Shown: positions 1 to 9,395, counted from the first letter of the stretch. The stretch: DNA of 64,000 nucleotides from Teretinema sp942493045 (GCA_942493045.1 OW818665.1:1736001-1800000), one strand, 5' to 3'. Notes: generated by a model not told the origin, from the sequence alone. Translations and numbers: made by a program.

Positions 1-1
1 C

Positions 2-127
2 CTCGAGCTGCAGCGCTGGCAGCGGTATCAAAAACTGCTGAAGGAGTCTGAATTCAACAGTGACCCGGCCGCCTACCAGGAAAAGCGGCGCGCCTTCTGG
101 AAAAACATCGCAAAACAAAACAGATAA
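2..127 (+). CDS. C-terminal end of an unidentified protein (partial)
   Basis: An open frame enters from the left edge and ends at a TAA at 125-127. It gives 41 residues that are highly charged and rich in Lys, Arg, Gln and Glu, ending KNIAKQNR. Nothing in this fragment identifies a family. It is followed by a promoter-like sequence and a gene on the same strand, so it is probably the last gene of an upstream unit. Confidence 0.5.
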   Translation, partial: LELQRWQRYQKLLKESEFNSDPAAYQEKRRAFWKNIAKQNR

Positions 128-152
128 AAATGAATCGACCATGATTTCTTTG

Positions 153-181
153 TTGCAATATTAGTATACTTATGCTATATC
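153..181 (+). promoter_or_regulatory. Promoter candidate for the PaaX-like operon
   Basis: TTGCAA at 153-158 and TATATC at 176-181 are separated by 17 bases, a good sigma-70 arrangement. An AGAGGA ribosome site follows just before the ATG at 198. Confidence 0.5.
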
Positions 182-197
182 TTGTAACAGAGGAATC

Positions 198-1007
198 ATG
201 AGTTTTAAATCACTGTATCCGCTCACGCCCAAAGCCGCGATATACGCTCCGCTGACCTTCCGGATGGGTCTGGATTTTCTCAGCGATGTTCCGGAAACCT
301 CGCTGAACGGCATCCGTGATCTGGCCGGTTTTGCCGCTATAGGCGACGGCGCCATCCGCACCGCCCTGTCCAGAGAAAAAGCGGCCGGTTTGATTATCAG
401 CGAAAAAGATTCAAAAGGCGTCACCCGTTACCGGATGGCCCAACGCCAATTTGATATGGGACGCGCCGCCATTGAGCGGCACAACCGGCAGGGTTTTTTG
501 CTGGCGGTTTTTTCTTTTACGGACAACGCCGTCAGCGAGCGTAAGGCCGTGCGCGAAACCCTCCAGAATTACGGATTCAGAAAGCTGTCCCAAAACACCT
601 ACATTAACGGCGAGATCGAAACGGAAGGACTGCTGGAGTCGATGCGGGAGTTCGGTCTGGAAGAATCCTTTTATCTTTTTCACTGCCCGGAAATTGATAA
701 TCCGGAACTGATCCGCAAAATTCTGACGCTCTTCAACATCAAAACGCGCGCCGAGGAGCTGCGCAACTTCCACACGCAAATGAAAACGTTTCTGTCTGAA
801 GCGGCGCTGAGCGATCATGAAACGGCCCGCCGCATTCTGTATCTGGCGCCGATACAGTACGAAATATGCCAGATCAATGAATTTCCGATACCCGCGAAAT
901 ATCTGCCTGAAAATTACGCGCTTCAGGATATTCAACGCTATTATCACCAATTTATAGAACGTCATCAGTCTCAGCTGAAAGAATACTATCAGCGGGTAAA
1001 TCGATAA
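198..1007 (+). CDS. PaaX-like winged-helix transcriptional regulator
   Basis: The protein has 269 residues. The N-terminal third contains a winged-helix-like segment with AIRTALSREKAAGLI, which matches the recognition-helix region of PaaX-type repressors (usual form VRTALSRL..GWL). The middle part (around residues 95-130) resembles the PaaX core, with the pattern RETLQNYGFRKLSQNTYI. PaaX represses phenylacetate catabolism in Proteobacteria, but no such genes lie nearby, so its ligand here is unknown. The gene sits 9 bases before a membrane-protein gene and probably regulates its own operon. The start is the ATG after AGAGGA. A different winged-helix regulator with an effector domain is the main alternative. 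Confidence 0.7.
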   Translation: MSFKSLYPLTPKAAIYAPLTFRMGLDFLSDVPETSLNGIRDLAGFAAIGDGAIRTALSREKAAGLIISEKDSKGVTRYRMAQRQFDMGRAAIERHNRQGFLLAVFSFTDNAVSERKAVRETLQNYGFRKLSQNTYINGEIETEGLLESMREFGLEESFYLFHCPEIDNPELIRKILTLFNIKTRAEELRNFHTQMKTFLSEAALSDHETARRILYLAPIQYEICQINEFPIPAKYLPENYALQDIQRYYHQFIERHQSQLKEYYQRVNR

Positions 1008-1016
1008 GGGGGAAAA

Positions 1017-1742
1017 ATGAAAAGCGACAAAATTATTTATACCACCGGCGCCGTCGCGGCGGCCCTGGTACTAACCGGAAGTCTGCTGGATATCGCGGTG
1101 AGCATGATGCTGGGCGGAGACCTGACCGCTTTGCCCGCTACGGCGGCGGGAAGGTTTGAACAGATATCAGCCACTCCCTTTATCGGCATCTATATGCTGG
1201 ATTTCCTGAATCTGCTGACCGCCCTGATAATGGTTCCCTGCACCCTGGCCTTGTGCTACGCGCACCGCGATTCATTTCCGGCCGCGGCAACCCTGGCCTT
1301 CGCGGTCGCGCTTATCGGCACCGCAGTATTTGTATCCGGCAACCCGGCGCTGCCGATGCTCGAACTAAGCCGTAAGTATTCGGCGGCCGCTCCCGACCAT
1401 AAAGCCCTGTTAGCCGCCGCCGGAGAGGCCATACTGGCCCGCGGCGAACACGGCAGCCTGGGAGTCTTCCCCGGGTTTATTCTTTCGACCCTGGCCAATA
1501 TCATTGTAGCCTCTCTGATGCTGAGAGGTAAAATATTCAGCGCGCTCAGCTCCTGGTTCGGCATCATCGGCAACGCCTCGCTTTTTGTCTATTTAGCCCT
1601 GGTGACCTTCGCTCCTCAAACCAGAACCGCGGTAACAGCGCTGGCGGCGCCCGGCGGAATTCTGGCCATACTCTGGCTGGCCCTTTGCGTCAAAGGCCTG
1701 CTGTTCCGCGCCAGACAGACCGCCCGAACGGCTATCAATTAA
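1017..1742 (+). CDS. Multi-pass membrane protein, DUF4386-like
   Basis: This 241-residue protein has about six hydrophobic segments: near residues 8-30, 55-80, 85-108, 140-165, 172-195 and 200-225. The stretch GNPALPMLELSRKYSAAAPDHKALLAAAGEAIL, read in parts, resembles the DUF4386 family of unknown function (pattern LS..YA.A....R..LLAAGEA). An AGGGGGAAAA ribosome site precedes the ATG. The gene follows the PaaX-like regulator by 9 bases and precedes another membrane protein by 24, so the three are probably one transcript. No function can be assigned. Confidence 0.6.
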   Translation: MKSDKIIYTTGAVAAALVLTGSLLDIAVSMMLGGDLTALPATAAGRFEQISATPFIGIYMLDFLNLLTALIMVPCTLALCYAHRDSFPAAATLAFAVALIGTAVFVSGNPALPMLELSRKYSAAAPDHKALLAAAGEAILARGEHGSLGVFPGFILSTLANIIVASLMLRGKIFSALSSWFGIIGNASLFVYLALVTFAPQTRTAVTALAAPGGILAILWLALCVKGLLFRARQTARTAIN

Positions 1743-1766
1743 TATCTCAAGAAACAGGAGTTATGT

Positions 1767-2255
1767 ATGTCACCAACCGGACACTTCGCGATGGGTTTCG
1801 CGGCGAAAGCGATTGACAGGGCGATCCCCCTGTGGTTATTGCTGACCGCGTCCTGGGCTATCGATCTGCTCTATTTTGTATTCCAATTTGCGGGCCTGGA
1901 TTCAGCGGACTTTGCCCCCTGGTCACACAGCCTGCTGATGGCCGCGCTGTGGTCCGCCCTGGGAGCCCTGATCAGTTTCGCGATCTATCAAAAGATTAAA
2001 ACGTCAGTTGTCATCGCGCTGACCATCTTCAGCCACTGGTTGCTGGATTTTATCGTCTGGAAGCACAATCCGCTAACCTTTGACCCGACGCTACGGGCCG
2101 GTTTCGGCCTCTATGAGGCGATCGGTTTTAATTTAGCCGACGCCGGATTTAACCGGCCTTCGATTATTGCCACTGCCATCGAGGCCGGAATGCTGGCCGC
2201 GGGAATAATCTTTTATCTGGCGCGCCGCGGCCGGAAAATTGCGGCCACGCGGTAA
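1767..2255 (+). CDS. Small membrane protein resembling YdjM/DUF457 metal-dependent hydrolases
   Basis: A 162-residue protein with four or five membrane helices. Conserved-looking polar residues lie at the helix ends: His in SPTGHFAMG, Asp in SWAIDLLY, SHS near residue 52, and SHWLLDF near residue 93. This pattern of His and Asp in short membrane loops is typical of the inner-membrane YdjM/DUF457 group, which is annotated as putative metal-dependent hydrolases. The activity is unproven. AGGAG at 1756-1760 selects the ATG at 1767 with good spacing. It is the third gene of the PaaX-like operon. Confidence 0.6.
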   Translation: MSPTGHFAMGFAAKAIDRAIPLWLLLTASWAIDLLYFVFQFAGLDSADFAPWSHSLLMAALWSALGALISFAIYQKIKTSVVIALTIFSHWLLDFIVWKHNPLTFDPTLRAGFGLYEAIGFNLADAGFNRPSIIATAIEAGMLAAGIIFYLARRGRKIAATR

Positions 2256-2283
2256 AGCCGCCAACCTGTCCGGAAAAAACATT

Positions 2284-2312
2284 TTGAATATCCCGCCAAG
2301 AGGTGTTACACT
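2284..2312 (+). promoter_or_regulatory. Promoter candidate for the CASTOR-like channel gene
   Basis: TTGAAT at 2284-2289 and TACACT at 2307-2312 are separated by exactly 17 bases. GGAGG lies just ahead of the ATG at 2353. Confidence 0.55.
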
Positions 2313-2352
2313 GGAGCTGTGAATTTATAAGATATTGCATCCGGAGGATTGA

Positions 2353-4302
2353 ATGAGCAAGGGAAAGCAGCGTTTTTCCGCGAAAATGAAGTATGCCTTT
2401 GACAATTTTATGTCAAAAGGCGGTTTTTCTGTATTTATGGCCTTACTGGTTTTGTTTGTCGGCGCCATTTTAATCATGTCCGTAGCCCGGGCTGTGGCAA
2501 ATCTGATACTGCCTCAGGAAAAGTTCTCAGACTTTTTCAGCGTGCTCTGGATCCAGTTTACCCAGGTAGCCGACGGCGGTTCGATCGCCGAAGACGCCGA
2601 AAGCAATTTCCTGCACCGCATCGTCGGTATAATAACCATGTTTTTGGGCCTGATCCTGTTTTCGAGTCTGGTGGCCTTTATCACCAGCCAGTTCGAAGCC
2701 AAGATGGAAGAACTGAAAAAAGGAAAAAGCGACGTTATAGAAAATGATCATACCCTGATCCTCGGTTTCGGCGACCGGGTTCTGGAAATAATCCGGGAAC
2801 TGATCATTGCCAACGAAAGCGAAAAAAGTCCGGCCATCGTCGTATTGGCCGATGTGCCCAAGGACGAGATGGATGAGTTTTTCCGGGACCGCATTGAGGA
2901 CTGGAAAACAACCCGCATCGTCACCCGCGAGGGACCGCCCTCCACCCTGCAGTTTTTACGCCGCGCCGGGGTGAACACCGCCAAGTCCGTGATTATCCTC
3001 AACCAGGTGGCCGACGACGCCCCGGTTTCCGAAAAAGCGCTCGGCGACGCCCGGGTGCTTAAAAGCATTCTGGCCGTTGTCTCCTGCACCGGAGAGGCCG
3101 ATCTGCCGCCGGTACTGGCCGAACTGCACCTTAAAACCAAGCAGAATCTGGCGCTGAATATTGTTCCCGGTAAAATTTCCATCATTGACGACCAGTCGAT
3201 TTTGGCCAAACTGATGGTCCAAACGTCGCGCATTTCCGGCCTGGCTAAGGTCTACGACAACCTGGTGGGCTTTGACGGCTGCGAGTTTTACTTCCACCGG
3301 CCGGAAGAAGGCTGGGGAACACTCGCCTACCGCGACCTGCTTTTCCATTACGCAAACTGCAGCGTCCTCGGCCTGAGAACCGCCGAGGGAGTCATCCGCA
3401 TTAATCCCGCCCCCGCCACGATGCTCCAGGAAAACGATGAAGCGGTGGTATTGGCCGAGGACGATTCAGTCATCAGGTTCGAGAAAAAGGCCGTCGCCTA
3501 CACCAAACCGACCGGAAAACCGGCCCAGCCCCAGCCCAAGAATATTGAGAGCCAGTTGATAGTAGGATGGAGCGGAAAGACCTCTATCATTGTCGATGAA
3601 TACAGCAACTATCTGTTTGAAGGTTCAAAAATCGATGTAGTAGTGCCCGACACCCCGGATGAAATTAAAAAAGAATTCAGCGACATCCAGGCCAAACACC
3701 CCACAATCAAAATGCGCATGATCAAGGCCGATGTCAGCCTCTCCGACGTAGTCGCGAAGCTGAAGCCGGAACAGTATGATAATATCATACTGCTGGCCGG
3801 TGACGGCGCGGACGCCGAACTGCTGGACTCCGAAACCATCGCCACATTACTGGAGTTCCGCAACTACTTCAGAAATCTCGGAGGCAAGGTTAAAACCCAG
3901 CTGATCACCGAGGTAGCCGACTCCGAAAATATCGAGATTATCGAGGAAGCCGGCGTCAAGGACTTCCTGATATCCAACCAGTTTGTGTCCAAGATTTACG
4001 CCCAGGTCTCCGAAGAACCGGACGTCCTGAAAATCTACGAAGACCTGTTCTGCTCCGAAGGCAGCGAGGTGTATCTGAAGAGCGCGGCCCTCTTCTTTGA
4101 ACGTTTCGGCGAAAAACGCAGTTTTGCCGACATTTGCGCGGCGGCTCTGGAGCGCGGGGAAACTTGTTTCGGAATCCGTCTCAAGGCCGAAGAAGACGAG
4201 GCTGAGCGGCACTACGGAATTTACCTGAATCCGGCTAAATCCGACCAGTTTACGCTTTCTCCCGAGGACTCGCTGATCACCCTCGCCGAGGATGAAACCT
4301 GA
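2353..4302 (+). CDS. CASTOR/POLLUX-like ion channel with tandem RCK domains
   Basis: The protein has 649 residues. There are two membrane helices, around residues 24-50 and 92-116, with a pore-loop region between them reading WIQFTQVADGGSIAED. The ADGGSIA stretch lines up with the ADAGNHA-type filter of plant CASTOR/POLLUX channels. Two Rossmann-type RCK domains follow, beginning with LILGFGDRVLEIIREL (about residue 134) and QLIVGWSGKTSIIVDEY (about residue 400). Plant homologues conduct K+ and/or Ca2+. In bacteria the ion and role are mostly unknown; K+ homeostasis is a reasonable guess. It has its own promoter and GGAGG site, so it is probably monocistronic. Confidence 0.8.
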   Translation: MSKGKQRFSAKMKYAFDNFMSKGGFSVFMALLVLFVGAILIMSVARAVANLILPQEKFSDFFSVLWIQFTQVADGGSIAEDAESNFLHRIVGIITMFLGLILFSSLVAFITSQFEAKMEELKKGKSDVIENDHTLILGFGDRVLEIIRELIIANESEKSPAIVVLADVPKDEMDEFFRDRIEDWKTTRIVTREGPPSTLQFLRRAGVNTAKSVIILNQVADDAPVSEKALGDARVLKSILAVVSCTGEADLPPVLAELHLKTKQNLALNIVPGKISIIDDQSILAKLMVQTSRISGLAKVYDNLVGFDGCEFYFHRPEEGWGTLAYRDLLFHYANCSVLGLRTAEGVIRINPAPATMLQENDEAVVLAEDDSVIRFEKKAVAYTKPTGKPAQPQPKNIESQLIVGWSGKTSIIVDEYSNYLFEGSKIDVVVPDTPDEIKKEFSDIQAKHPTIKMRMIKADVSLSDVVAKLKPEQYDNIILLAGDGADAELLDSETIATLLEFRNYFRNLGGKVKTQLITEVADSENIEIIEEAGVKDFLISNQFVSKIYAQVSEEPDVLKIYEDLFCSEGSEVYLKSAALFFERFGEKRSFADICAAALERGETCFGIRLKAEEDEAERHYGIYLNPAKSDQFTLSPEDSLITLAEDET

Positions 4303-4342
4303 TTTCCGGACGGATCGGCCTGATTTCCGGACCTCAAAAGCT

Positions 4343-4369
4343 GAACCCCGGCGCCGCCCGCCGGGGTTC
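4343..4369. other. GC-rich hairpin after the channel gene
   Basis: Eleven-base perfect arms, GAACCCCGGCG and CGCCGGGGTTC, enclose a five-base loop. It lies 40 bases after the channel gene. There is no T-run, so it may stop or stabilise the transcript but is not a standard intrinsic terminator. Just before it, TGATTTCCGGAC occurs twice as a direct repeat, near 4300 and 4320. Confidence 0.45.
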
Positions 4370-4468
4370 GGATCGTCCCCGCACCTCTTTTGAAAAAATC
4401 AGAATTAAGCAGAAAACTACTTGCAGAGCGGCTGTTTGCTCCTTATCCTTACTGCAGAGGCATCTTGT

Positions 4469-6082
4469 ATGTTCTACATAGACTTGATACTGAACCTCAC
4501 ACTGTTGATTTCGCTGAGTATTGTCTCCAGCTTCATTGAAGAGCGCTGGGCCAGACACAGCGCCGCTGGAATTATATTACAGGGTCTGCTATTCGGCAGC
4601 GCCGCCCTGATCGGCATGCTGCGGCCCCTGGATTTCGGTAACGGCCTGATATTCGACGGACGCTCGGTCATGATCAGCCTGGCCGCCCTGTTTTACGGAC
4701 CGGTAGCGGCCCTGATTTCCGCCGGTATGGCCCTGGCCTTACGCATCAGCATCGGCGGCGGCGGCATGATCATGGGCATTCTGGTCATCTGCACCTCGGC
4801 CGTAACCGGCCTGTTATTCCGGGTGCGTATCAAACCGGTGCTCCGCCCGCCGAGCAGCTTCAATCTGTATCTGTTCGGTTTGACGGTACATATCTTAATG
4901 ATCGGCTGCATGGCCACCCTCCCCGAAAACTTGATCATCAGCACCTTTTCCAATATGGCCTTACCGGTACTGCTCTTTTACCCCCTGGCCACTGTTTTGG
5001 CGGGTAAGATTTTAGCCAATCTGGTTCATACCCGCCTGCACGTGGAAGCGCTGAAAGAAAGCGAGCAGAAATTCCGTGAAGCCATCGAATATCTACCCTC
5101 CCCGATCGGTATTGCCCGGCGCGATGGCAGAATACTGCACGTCAACCGCAGTTTTATCGAAACCTATGGCTATGGCCTCCAGGATATTCCGACTATAAAT
5201 GAATGGAAAACACTGGCTTATCCTGATCCGGTATATCGGGAAATTTCAGAAAAAAAATGGATAGCGGATGTTAACGACGCGATCCATAAAAAAACCGGTT
5301 CCATTCCCCGGGAGTACCGCATCCACTGCAAGGATAAATCAGAAAAAGAAGTCATTATTTCAATACGGTTGATTGGCGATCAAATCATTACCGTATTCGA
5401 GGACGTCACCGAACGCAACCGCAGAGAAGCCCTGCTGCGCGAGCAGGTGAGGGAACTCGCCAATACCCGCGAGGCGACGATCAACAGCATGGCCATCATT
5501 TCCGAATTCCGCGATACCGATACCGGAGCCCACATCCAGCGCACCAAACTGTATGTAAAGCTGCTGCTGGAACAGCTGGGCGACAAAGCCCCCTACAGCC
5601 CAGAAGAAATCGAACTGATCTGGCACTCAGCGCCATTGCATGATATCGGTAAGGTGGCCATTCCGGACAGCATTCTCCTGAAGCCCGGAAAGCTGACCGA
5701 CGAAGAATTTGAAGAGATGAAAAAACATCCGCTGTACGGCAGCACCGCCATCCGGCGTACCGAAGAACTGCTCTCGGAAAATTCATTTTTAAACTTTGCC
5801 AGCGAAATTGCCGAATTCCACCACGAAAAATGGGACGGTAGCGGCTATCCGCATGGGCTGAAAGGCGAAAACATTCCTTTGAGCGCCCGGATCATGGCTA
5901 TCGCCGACGTCTATGACGCCTGTATTTCCTCCCGCCCCTACAAGGCGCCCATTCCGCATAACGAGGTTGTCAAAATCATCCATGACGGAGCGGGGAAGCA
6001 TTTTGACCCCTATCTGGTCAGCCTGTTCGAAAAAAAACACGCTGATTTTTTCCGGATCTCCAACGAGTACCGGGACACCTGA
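4469..6082 (+). CDS. Membrane HD-GYP phosphodiesterase with LytS-type sensor and PAS domain
   Basis: The protein has 537 residues from the ATG at 4469, which follows GCAGAGG by 8 bases. An earlier TTG at 4421 is less likely. Residues 1-180 form a 5TMR-LYT membrane sensor, with the family pattern DGRS...LFYGPVAALIS...RISIGGGG. A PAS domain covers roughly 200-320 and is followed by a short helical linker. The HD-GYP domain has LHDIGKVAIPD near 390 and HHEKWDGSGYP near 450, so the metal and GYP residues are intact. It should degrade cyclic di-GMP in response to an envelope or small-molecule signal. The kinase/receiver gene starts 20 bases downstream and is probably co-transcribed, which suggests a shared signal path. 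Confidence 0.88.
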   Translation: MFYIDLILNLTLLISLSIVSSFIEERWARHSAAGIILQGLLFGSAALIGMLRPLDFGNGLIFDGRSVMISLAALFYGPVAALISAGMALALRISIGGGGMIMGILVICTSAVTGLLFRVRIKPVLRPPSSFNLYLFGLTVHILMIGCMATLPENLIISTFSNMALPVLLFYPLATVLAGKILANLVHTRLHVEALKESEQKFREAIEYLPSPIGIARRDGRILHVNRSFIETYGYGLQDIPTINEWKTLAYPDPVYREISEKKWIADVNDAIHKKTGSIPREYRIHCKDKSEKEVIISIRLIGDQIITVFEDVTERNRREALLREQVRELANTREATINSMAIISEFRDTDTGAHIQRTKLYVKLLLEQLGDKAPYSPEEIELIWHSAPLHDIGKVAIPDSILLKPGKLTDEEFEEMKKHPLYGSTAIRRTEELLSENSFLNFASEIAEFHHEKWDGSGYPHGLKGENIPLSARIMAIADVYDACISSRPYKAPIPHNEVVKIIHDGAGKHFDPYLVSLFEKKHADFFRISNEYRDT

Positions 6083-6102
6083 TAACAATGGAGAGCGCCT
6101 GA

Positions 6103-7554
6103 ATGACAGCAACAGCCGAACATACCCTGCTGATCGTGGAAGATGAAGCGGTAGTAGCGTTAAGAGAAAAAAAAGACCTTGAAAGCTATGGATACCGGGT
6201 ACAGCTCGCCCATACCGGAGAGCAGGCGGTCACCATGATCGCTGGCCACCCGCAGATAGAGTTGGTGCTGATGGATATCGATCTTGGATCGGGCATAACC
6301 GGAGTACAGGCAGCGGAAGCTATCCTGAAACACCGGGAAGTACCGATCGTTTTTTTATCCAGCCATACCGAACCGGAGATTGTCGAGAAAACCGAACAGG
6401 TGACTTCCTATGGTTATGTCGTTAAGAACTCCAGCATCACCGTGCTGGACGCTTCCATAAAAATGGCGTTCCGCCTTTTTGAGGCCAGTAGCAAACTACA
6501 GCAGGAACTGGCGCACCGCACCAAGGCTGAAGAGGATCTCAATCAAAAGAACACCCTGTTATACACCCTGCTTTCCAACCTGCAGGTCGGAGTCTTTATG
6601 GTAGAAGCGCCCAGCGGCAAGCCGCTGCTGGCCAACCAGGCCGCCATGACACTGCTGGGCCGGGGTATTTTACCGGACGTCACCAAAAAAAACCTGTCCG
6701 AGATCTATCAGGCCTTCAAGTACAACACCTCGGAAGCCTATCCCCCCGAGGAAATGCCCATAATCCTGGGTATGTACGGACAGTCGATACATATTGATGA
6801 CATGGAAGTCGTGCGGCCGGACGGAACGCGAACCCTGCTGGAAATATTCGGGTCCCCGATCAAAAACGCCCAGGGAGAGGTCTATGCCAGCCTGGTCAGT
6901 TTTATTGATATTACCGAGCGCAAAAAGGCCGAAGCTGAAATCGCCAAACAGCTCGCCGAAAAGGAAACCCTGCTCAAGGAAGTGCATCACCGCATTAAAA
7001 ACAACATCAGTTCTGTGCAGGGACTGCTGTCGCTGCAGGCCGACTCTTCAGGGAACCCGGAAATAAAAGCCGCCCTGGAAGACGCCGCCTCGCGCGTCCA
7101 GGGTATGCGCGTGCTGTACGACACGCTGCTGATGAGCGAAAATTACAGTGACATCTCCATAAAAACCTATACCGAGGAATTGATTGAGGCGATCATTGCT
7201 CTTTTTCCGGAAAATCTGTCGATCACTATTGAAAAACGCATTAGCGAATTTACCATTTCCACAAAGACCATGACACTGGTCGGTATTATTCTGAATGAAC
7301 TGCTCACCAATATTTACAAGTATGCTTTCAAAGGCCGGCCGGGCGGGCACATCTTAATCGTTCTGGAAAAGATTGAGAAACGGGTTTCCCTGATCATCAA
7401 AGATGACGGGGTCGGTATTGATCCGGATCTGGTAATGAGCGAAAAACCGGGATTCGGATTGACCATTGTCCGGATTCTCGCCGACCAGCTGAAAGGAAAT
7501 TTTCAAATGCAGAACACCGGCGGCACCACCTGCACACTGAGTTTTGAGGTGTAA
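6103..7554 (+). CDS. Receiver-PAS-HisKA_2 histidine kinase (cytoplasmic)
   Basis: The protein has 483 residues and no membrane segment. A receiver domain comes first (residues 8-125) with VEDE, phospho-acceptor Asp58 in LMDID, SSH, and the Lys in VVKNSS. A PAS domain covers about 150-275. The HisKA_2 phospho-site is KEVHHRIKNNISSVQGLL near 291, and the ATPase has NELLTNIYKYAFKG, DDGVGI and PGFGLTIV. Receiver-first kinases of this type often relay a signal from another protein. It lies directly behind the HD-GYP gene. A strong bidirectional terminator ends the unit at 7591-7634. Confidence 0.88.
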   Translation: MTATAEHTLLIVEDEAVVALREKKDLESYGYRVQLAHTGEQAVTMIAGHPQIELVLMDIDLGSGITGVQAAEAILKHREVPIVFLSSHTEPEIVEKTEQVTSYGYVVKNSSITVLDASIKMAFRLFEASSKLQQELAHRTKAEEDLNQKNTLLYTLLSNLQVGVFMVEAPSGKPLLANQAAMTLLGRGILPDVTKKNLSEIYQAFKYNTSEAYPPEEMPIILGMYGQSIHIDDMEVVRPDGTRTLLEIFGSPIKNAQGEVYASLVSFIDITERKKAEAEIAKQLAEKETLLKEVHHRIKNNISSVQGLLSLQADSSGNPEIKAALEDAASRVQGMRVLYDTLLMSENYSDISIKTYTEELIEAIIALFPENLSITIEKRISEFTISTKTMTLVGIILNELLTNIYKYAFKGRPGGHILIVLEKIEKRVSLIIKDDGVGIDPDLVMSEKPGFGLTIVRILADQLKGNFQMQNTGGTTCTLSFEV

Positions 7555-7590
7555 GGCAACAGCTCGCTGGTGAAGGGGTATCATACCGTG

Positions 7591-7634
7591 AAAAGCAAGG
7601 ACTTTCCCGCCAGGGAAGGTCCTTGCTTTTTCTT
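7591..7634. terminator. Bidirectional intrinsic terminator
   Basis: AGCAAGGAC and GTCCTTGCT, with inner TCCC/GGGA pairing, form a long stem. It is flanked by AAAA on the left and CTTTTTCTT on the right. It lies between the convergent kinase gene and glnS and can serve both. Confidence 0.85.
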
Positions 7635-7637
7635 ACT

Positions 7638-9347
7638 TCAAGCGTTCTTCTTTTCTATCTTAGCCCAGGAATCGCGCAACGACACCGTCCGGTTGAAAAC
7701 CGGCGCAGCCGCCGTTGAAGTATAGTCATGCACAAAGTAGCCGGTGCGCTCAAACTGGAAGGCTATACCGGTATTGGTTTCCGCCAAGAAGGGCTCGACC
7801 AGGGCGTCGCCAAGAGTCTTCAGCGAGTCGGGATTTAAATTATCCAGAAAGGTTTTTCCCGGTTCCAGCTCCATCGGGCACTCCGGCGCGAACAGATGTT
7901 CGTAAAGATTGATTTGAGCCTTAACGGCGTTGTCGGCCAAAACCCAGTGAATGGTGCCTTTGACCTTCTTCTCGCCCTGGGCGTTGCCGCCGCGGGTCTC
8001 GGGATCATAGGTACAGCGCACCTCGGTGATCTCGCCCTGTTCGTTTTTCGTGAAACCGGTACAGGTGACAATGTAGCCGTAGCGCAGGCGCACCACCGCG
8101 CCGGGACAGAGGCGGTAATATTTGGGCGAGGGCACTTCCATAAAGTCATCCCGCTCGATATACAGATGGCGTCCAAACTGAATGGTGCGCGAGCCGGAGT
8201 CCGGGTCTTCGGGATTCTTCACCGCTTCCATGTTTTCAATGCGGCCTTCTTCCCAGTTTTCGATTACCAATTTCAGGGGCTGCAGCACGGCCATGCCCCG
8301 GAAGGCGCGCTTGTTGAGATCTTCGCGCAGGCAATGCTCCAGCAGCTGAATGTCCACCATGCTGTCGCTCTTAGCTACGCCGATGCGCGACAGGAAGTCC
8401 CGGATTGCCTCCGGCGTATAACCGCGGCGCTTTAAACCGGCGATAGTCGGCATGCGCGGATCATCCCAGCCGGAAACCCGACCGTCATTGACCAGCTGTA
8501 GCAGCCAGCGCTTGGAAAGCACCGTATGGGTAATATTAAGTCTGGCGAATTCAATCTGCCGGGACGGATACACCTCGCATTCCTTAACGAACCAGTCATA
8601 CAACGGACGGTGAATCTCATACTCCAGGGAACACAATGAATGGGTAATCTTTTCTTTGGCGTCGGACAGCGGATGCTGAAAGTCATACATCGGATAGATG
8701 CACCAGGCCGATCCGGTGCGGTAGTGCGGCTCACGGCGCAGGCGGTACATCACCGGATCGCGCATTACCAGATTGGGGTGGGCCATATCGATCTTTGCCC
8801 GCAGGGTCTTCTCACCGTCGGCAAACTCGCCGGCGCGCATCCGCGCGAACAGATCCAGGTTCTCGGCGACGCCGCGCTCCCGGTAGGGGCTGTTGCGGCC
8901 GGGCGGAGTCAGGGTAATATTATTCTTGTCCGGCACAGCCGTGCCTCGATACTCGCGCATTTCCTGGTCGGTCAGATCATCAACATAGGCCTTGCCCTTT
9001 TTGATCAGCAGGATGGCCAAATCGTAGAGGTATTCATAATAATCAGAGGCAAAATACTCGCGGTCCTGCCAGTCATAGCCCAGCCAGCGCAGATCGCGCT
9101 TAATGGCTTCGACATAGGAAAGGTCTTCCTTTTCGGGATTGGTATCGTCGAAACGGAGATTGCAGGTTCCGCCGAACTGGTCGGCGACGCCGAAGTCCAC
9201 GGCAATGGCCTTAGCATGGCCGATATGCAGCCAGCCATTGGGCTCGGGGGGGAAACGGGTACGAACCGTGTCGCATTTACCGCTCGCCAGATCTTCCTTG
9301 ACGGCTTCGCGGATAAAATCATTAGAATATACTGCTTCGTCTTCCAT
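7638..9347 (-). CDS. glnS: Glutaminyl-tRNA synthetase
   Basis: This 569-residue class I synthetase charges tRNA-Gln with glutamine. It has FPPEPNGWLHIGHAKAI, the HIGH motif of the GlnRS type, at residues 33-48. VLSKRWL near residue 275 is the KMSKS counterpart. The C-terminal anticodon-binding beta-barrel region has HWVLADNAVKAQINLYEHLF, as in bacterial GlnRS. The length fits the family (about 550). It has its own promoter at 9396-9424 and shares the terminator at 7591-7634. GGGAG is 14 bases from the ATG, a little far, so the exact start is less certain. A glutamyl enzyme is unlikely, given the GlnRS-type FPPEPNG motif. Confidence 0.95.
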   Translation of the reverse strand: MEDEAVYSNDFIREAVKEDLASGKCDTVRTRFPPEPNGWLHIGHAKAIAVDFGVADQFGGTCNLRFDDTNPEKEDLSYVEAIKRDLRWLGYDWQDREYFASDYYEYLYDLAILLIKKGKAYVDDLTDQEMREYRGTAVPDKNNITLTPPGRNSPYRERGVAENLDLFARMRAGEFADGEKTLRAKIDMAHPNLVMRDPVMYRLRREPHYRTGSAWCIYPMYDFQHPLSDAKEKITHSLCSLEYEIHRPLYDWFVKECEVYPSRQIEFARLNITHTVLSKRWLLQLVNDGRVSGWDDPRMPTIAGLKRRGYTPEAIRDFLSRIGVAKSDSMVDIQLLEHCLREDLNKRAFRGMAVLQPLKLVIENWEEGRIENMEAVKNPEDPDSGSRTIQFGRHLYIERDDFMEVPSPKYYRLCPGAVVRLRYGYIVTCTGFTKNEQGEITEVRCTYDPETRGGNAQGEKKVKGTIHWVLADNAVKAQINLYEHLFAPECPMELEPGKTFLDNLNPDSLKTLGDALVEPFLAETNTGIAFQFERTGYFVHDYTSTAAAPVFNRTVSLRDSWAKIEKKNA

Positions 9348-9395
9348 AATGTTAAAAAAAACTCCCTTCAGGCGCCAATCGGCACAGTTTCTTCC

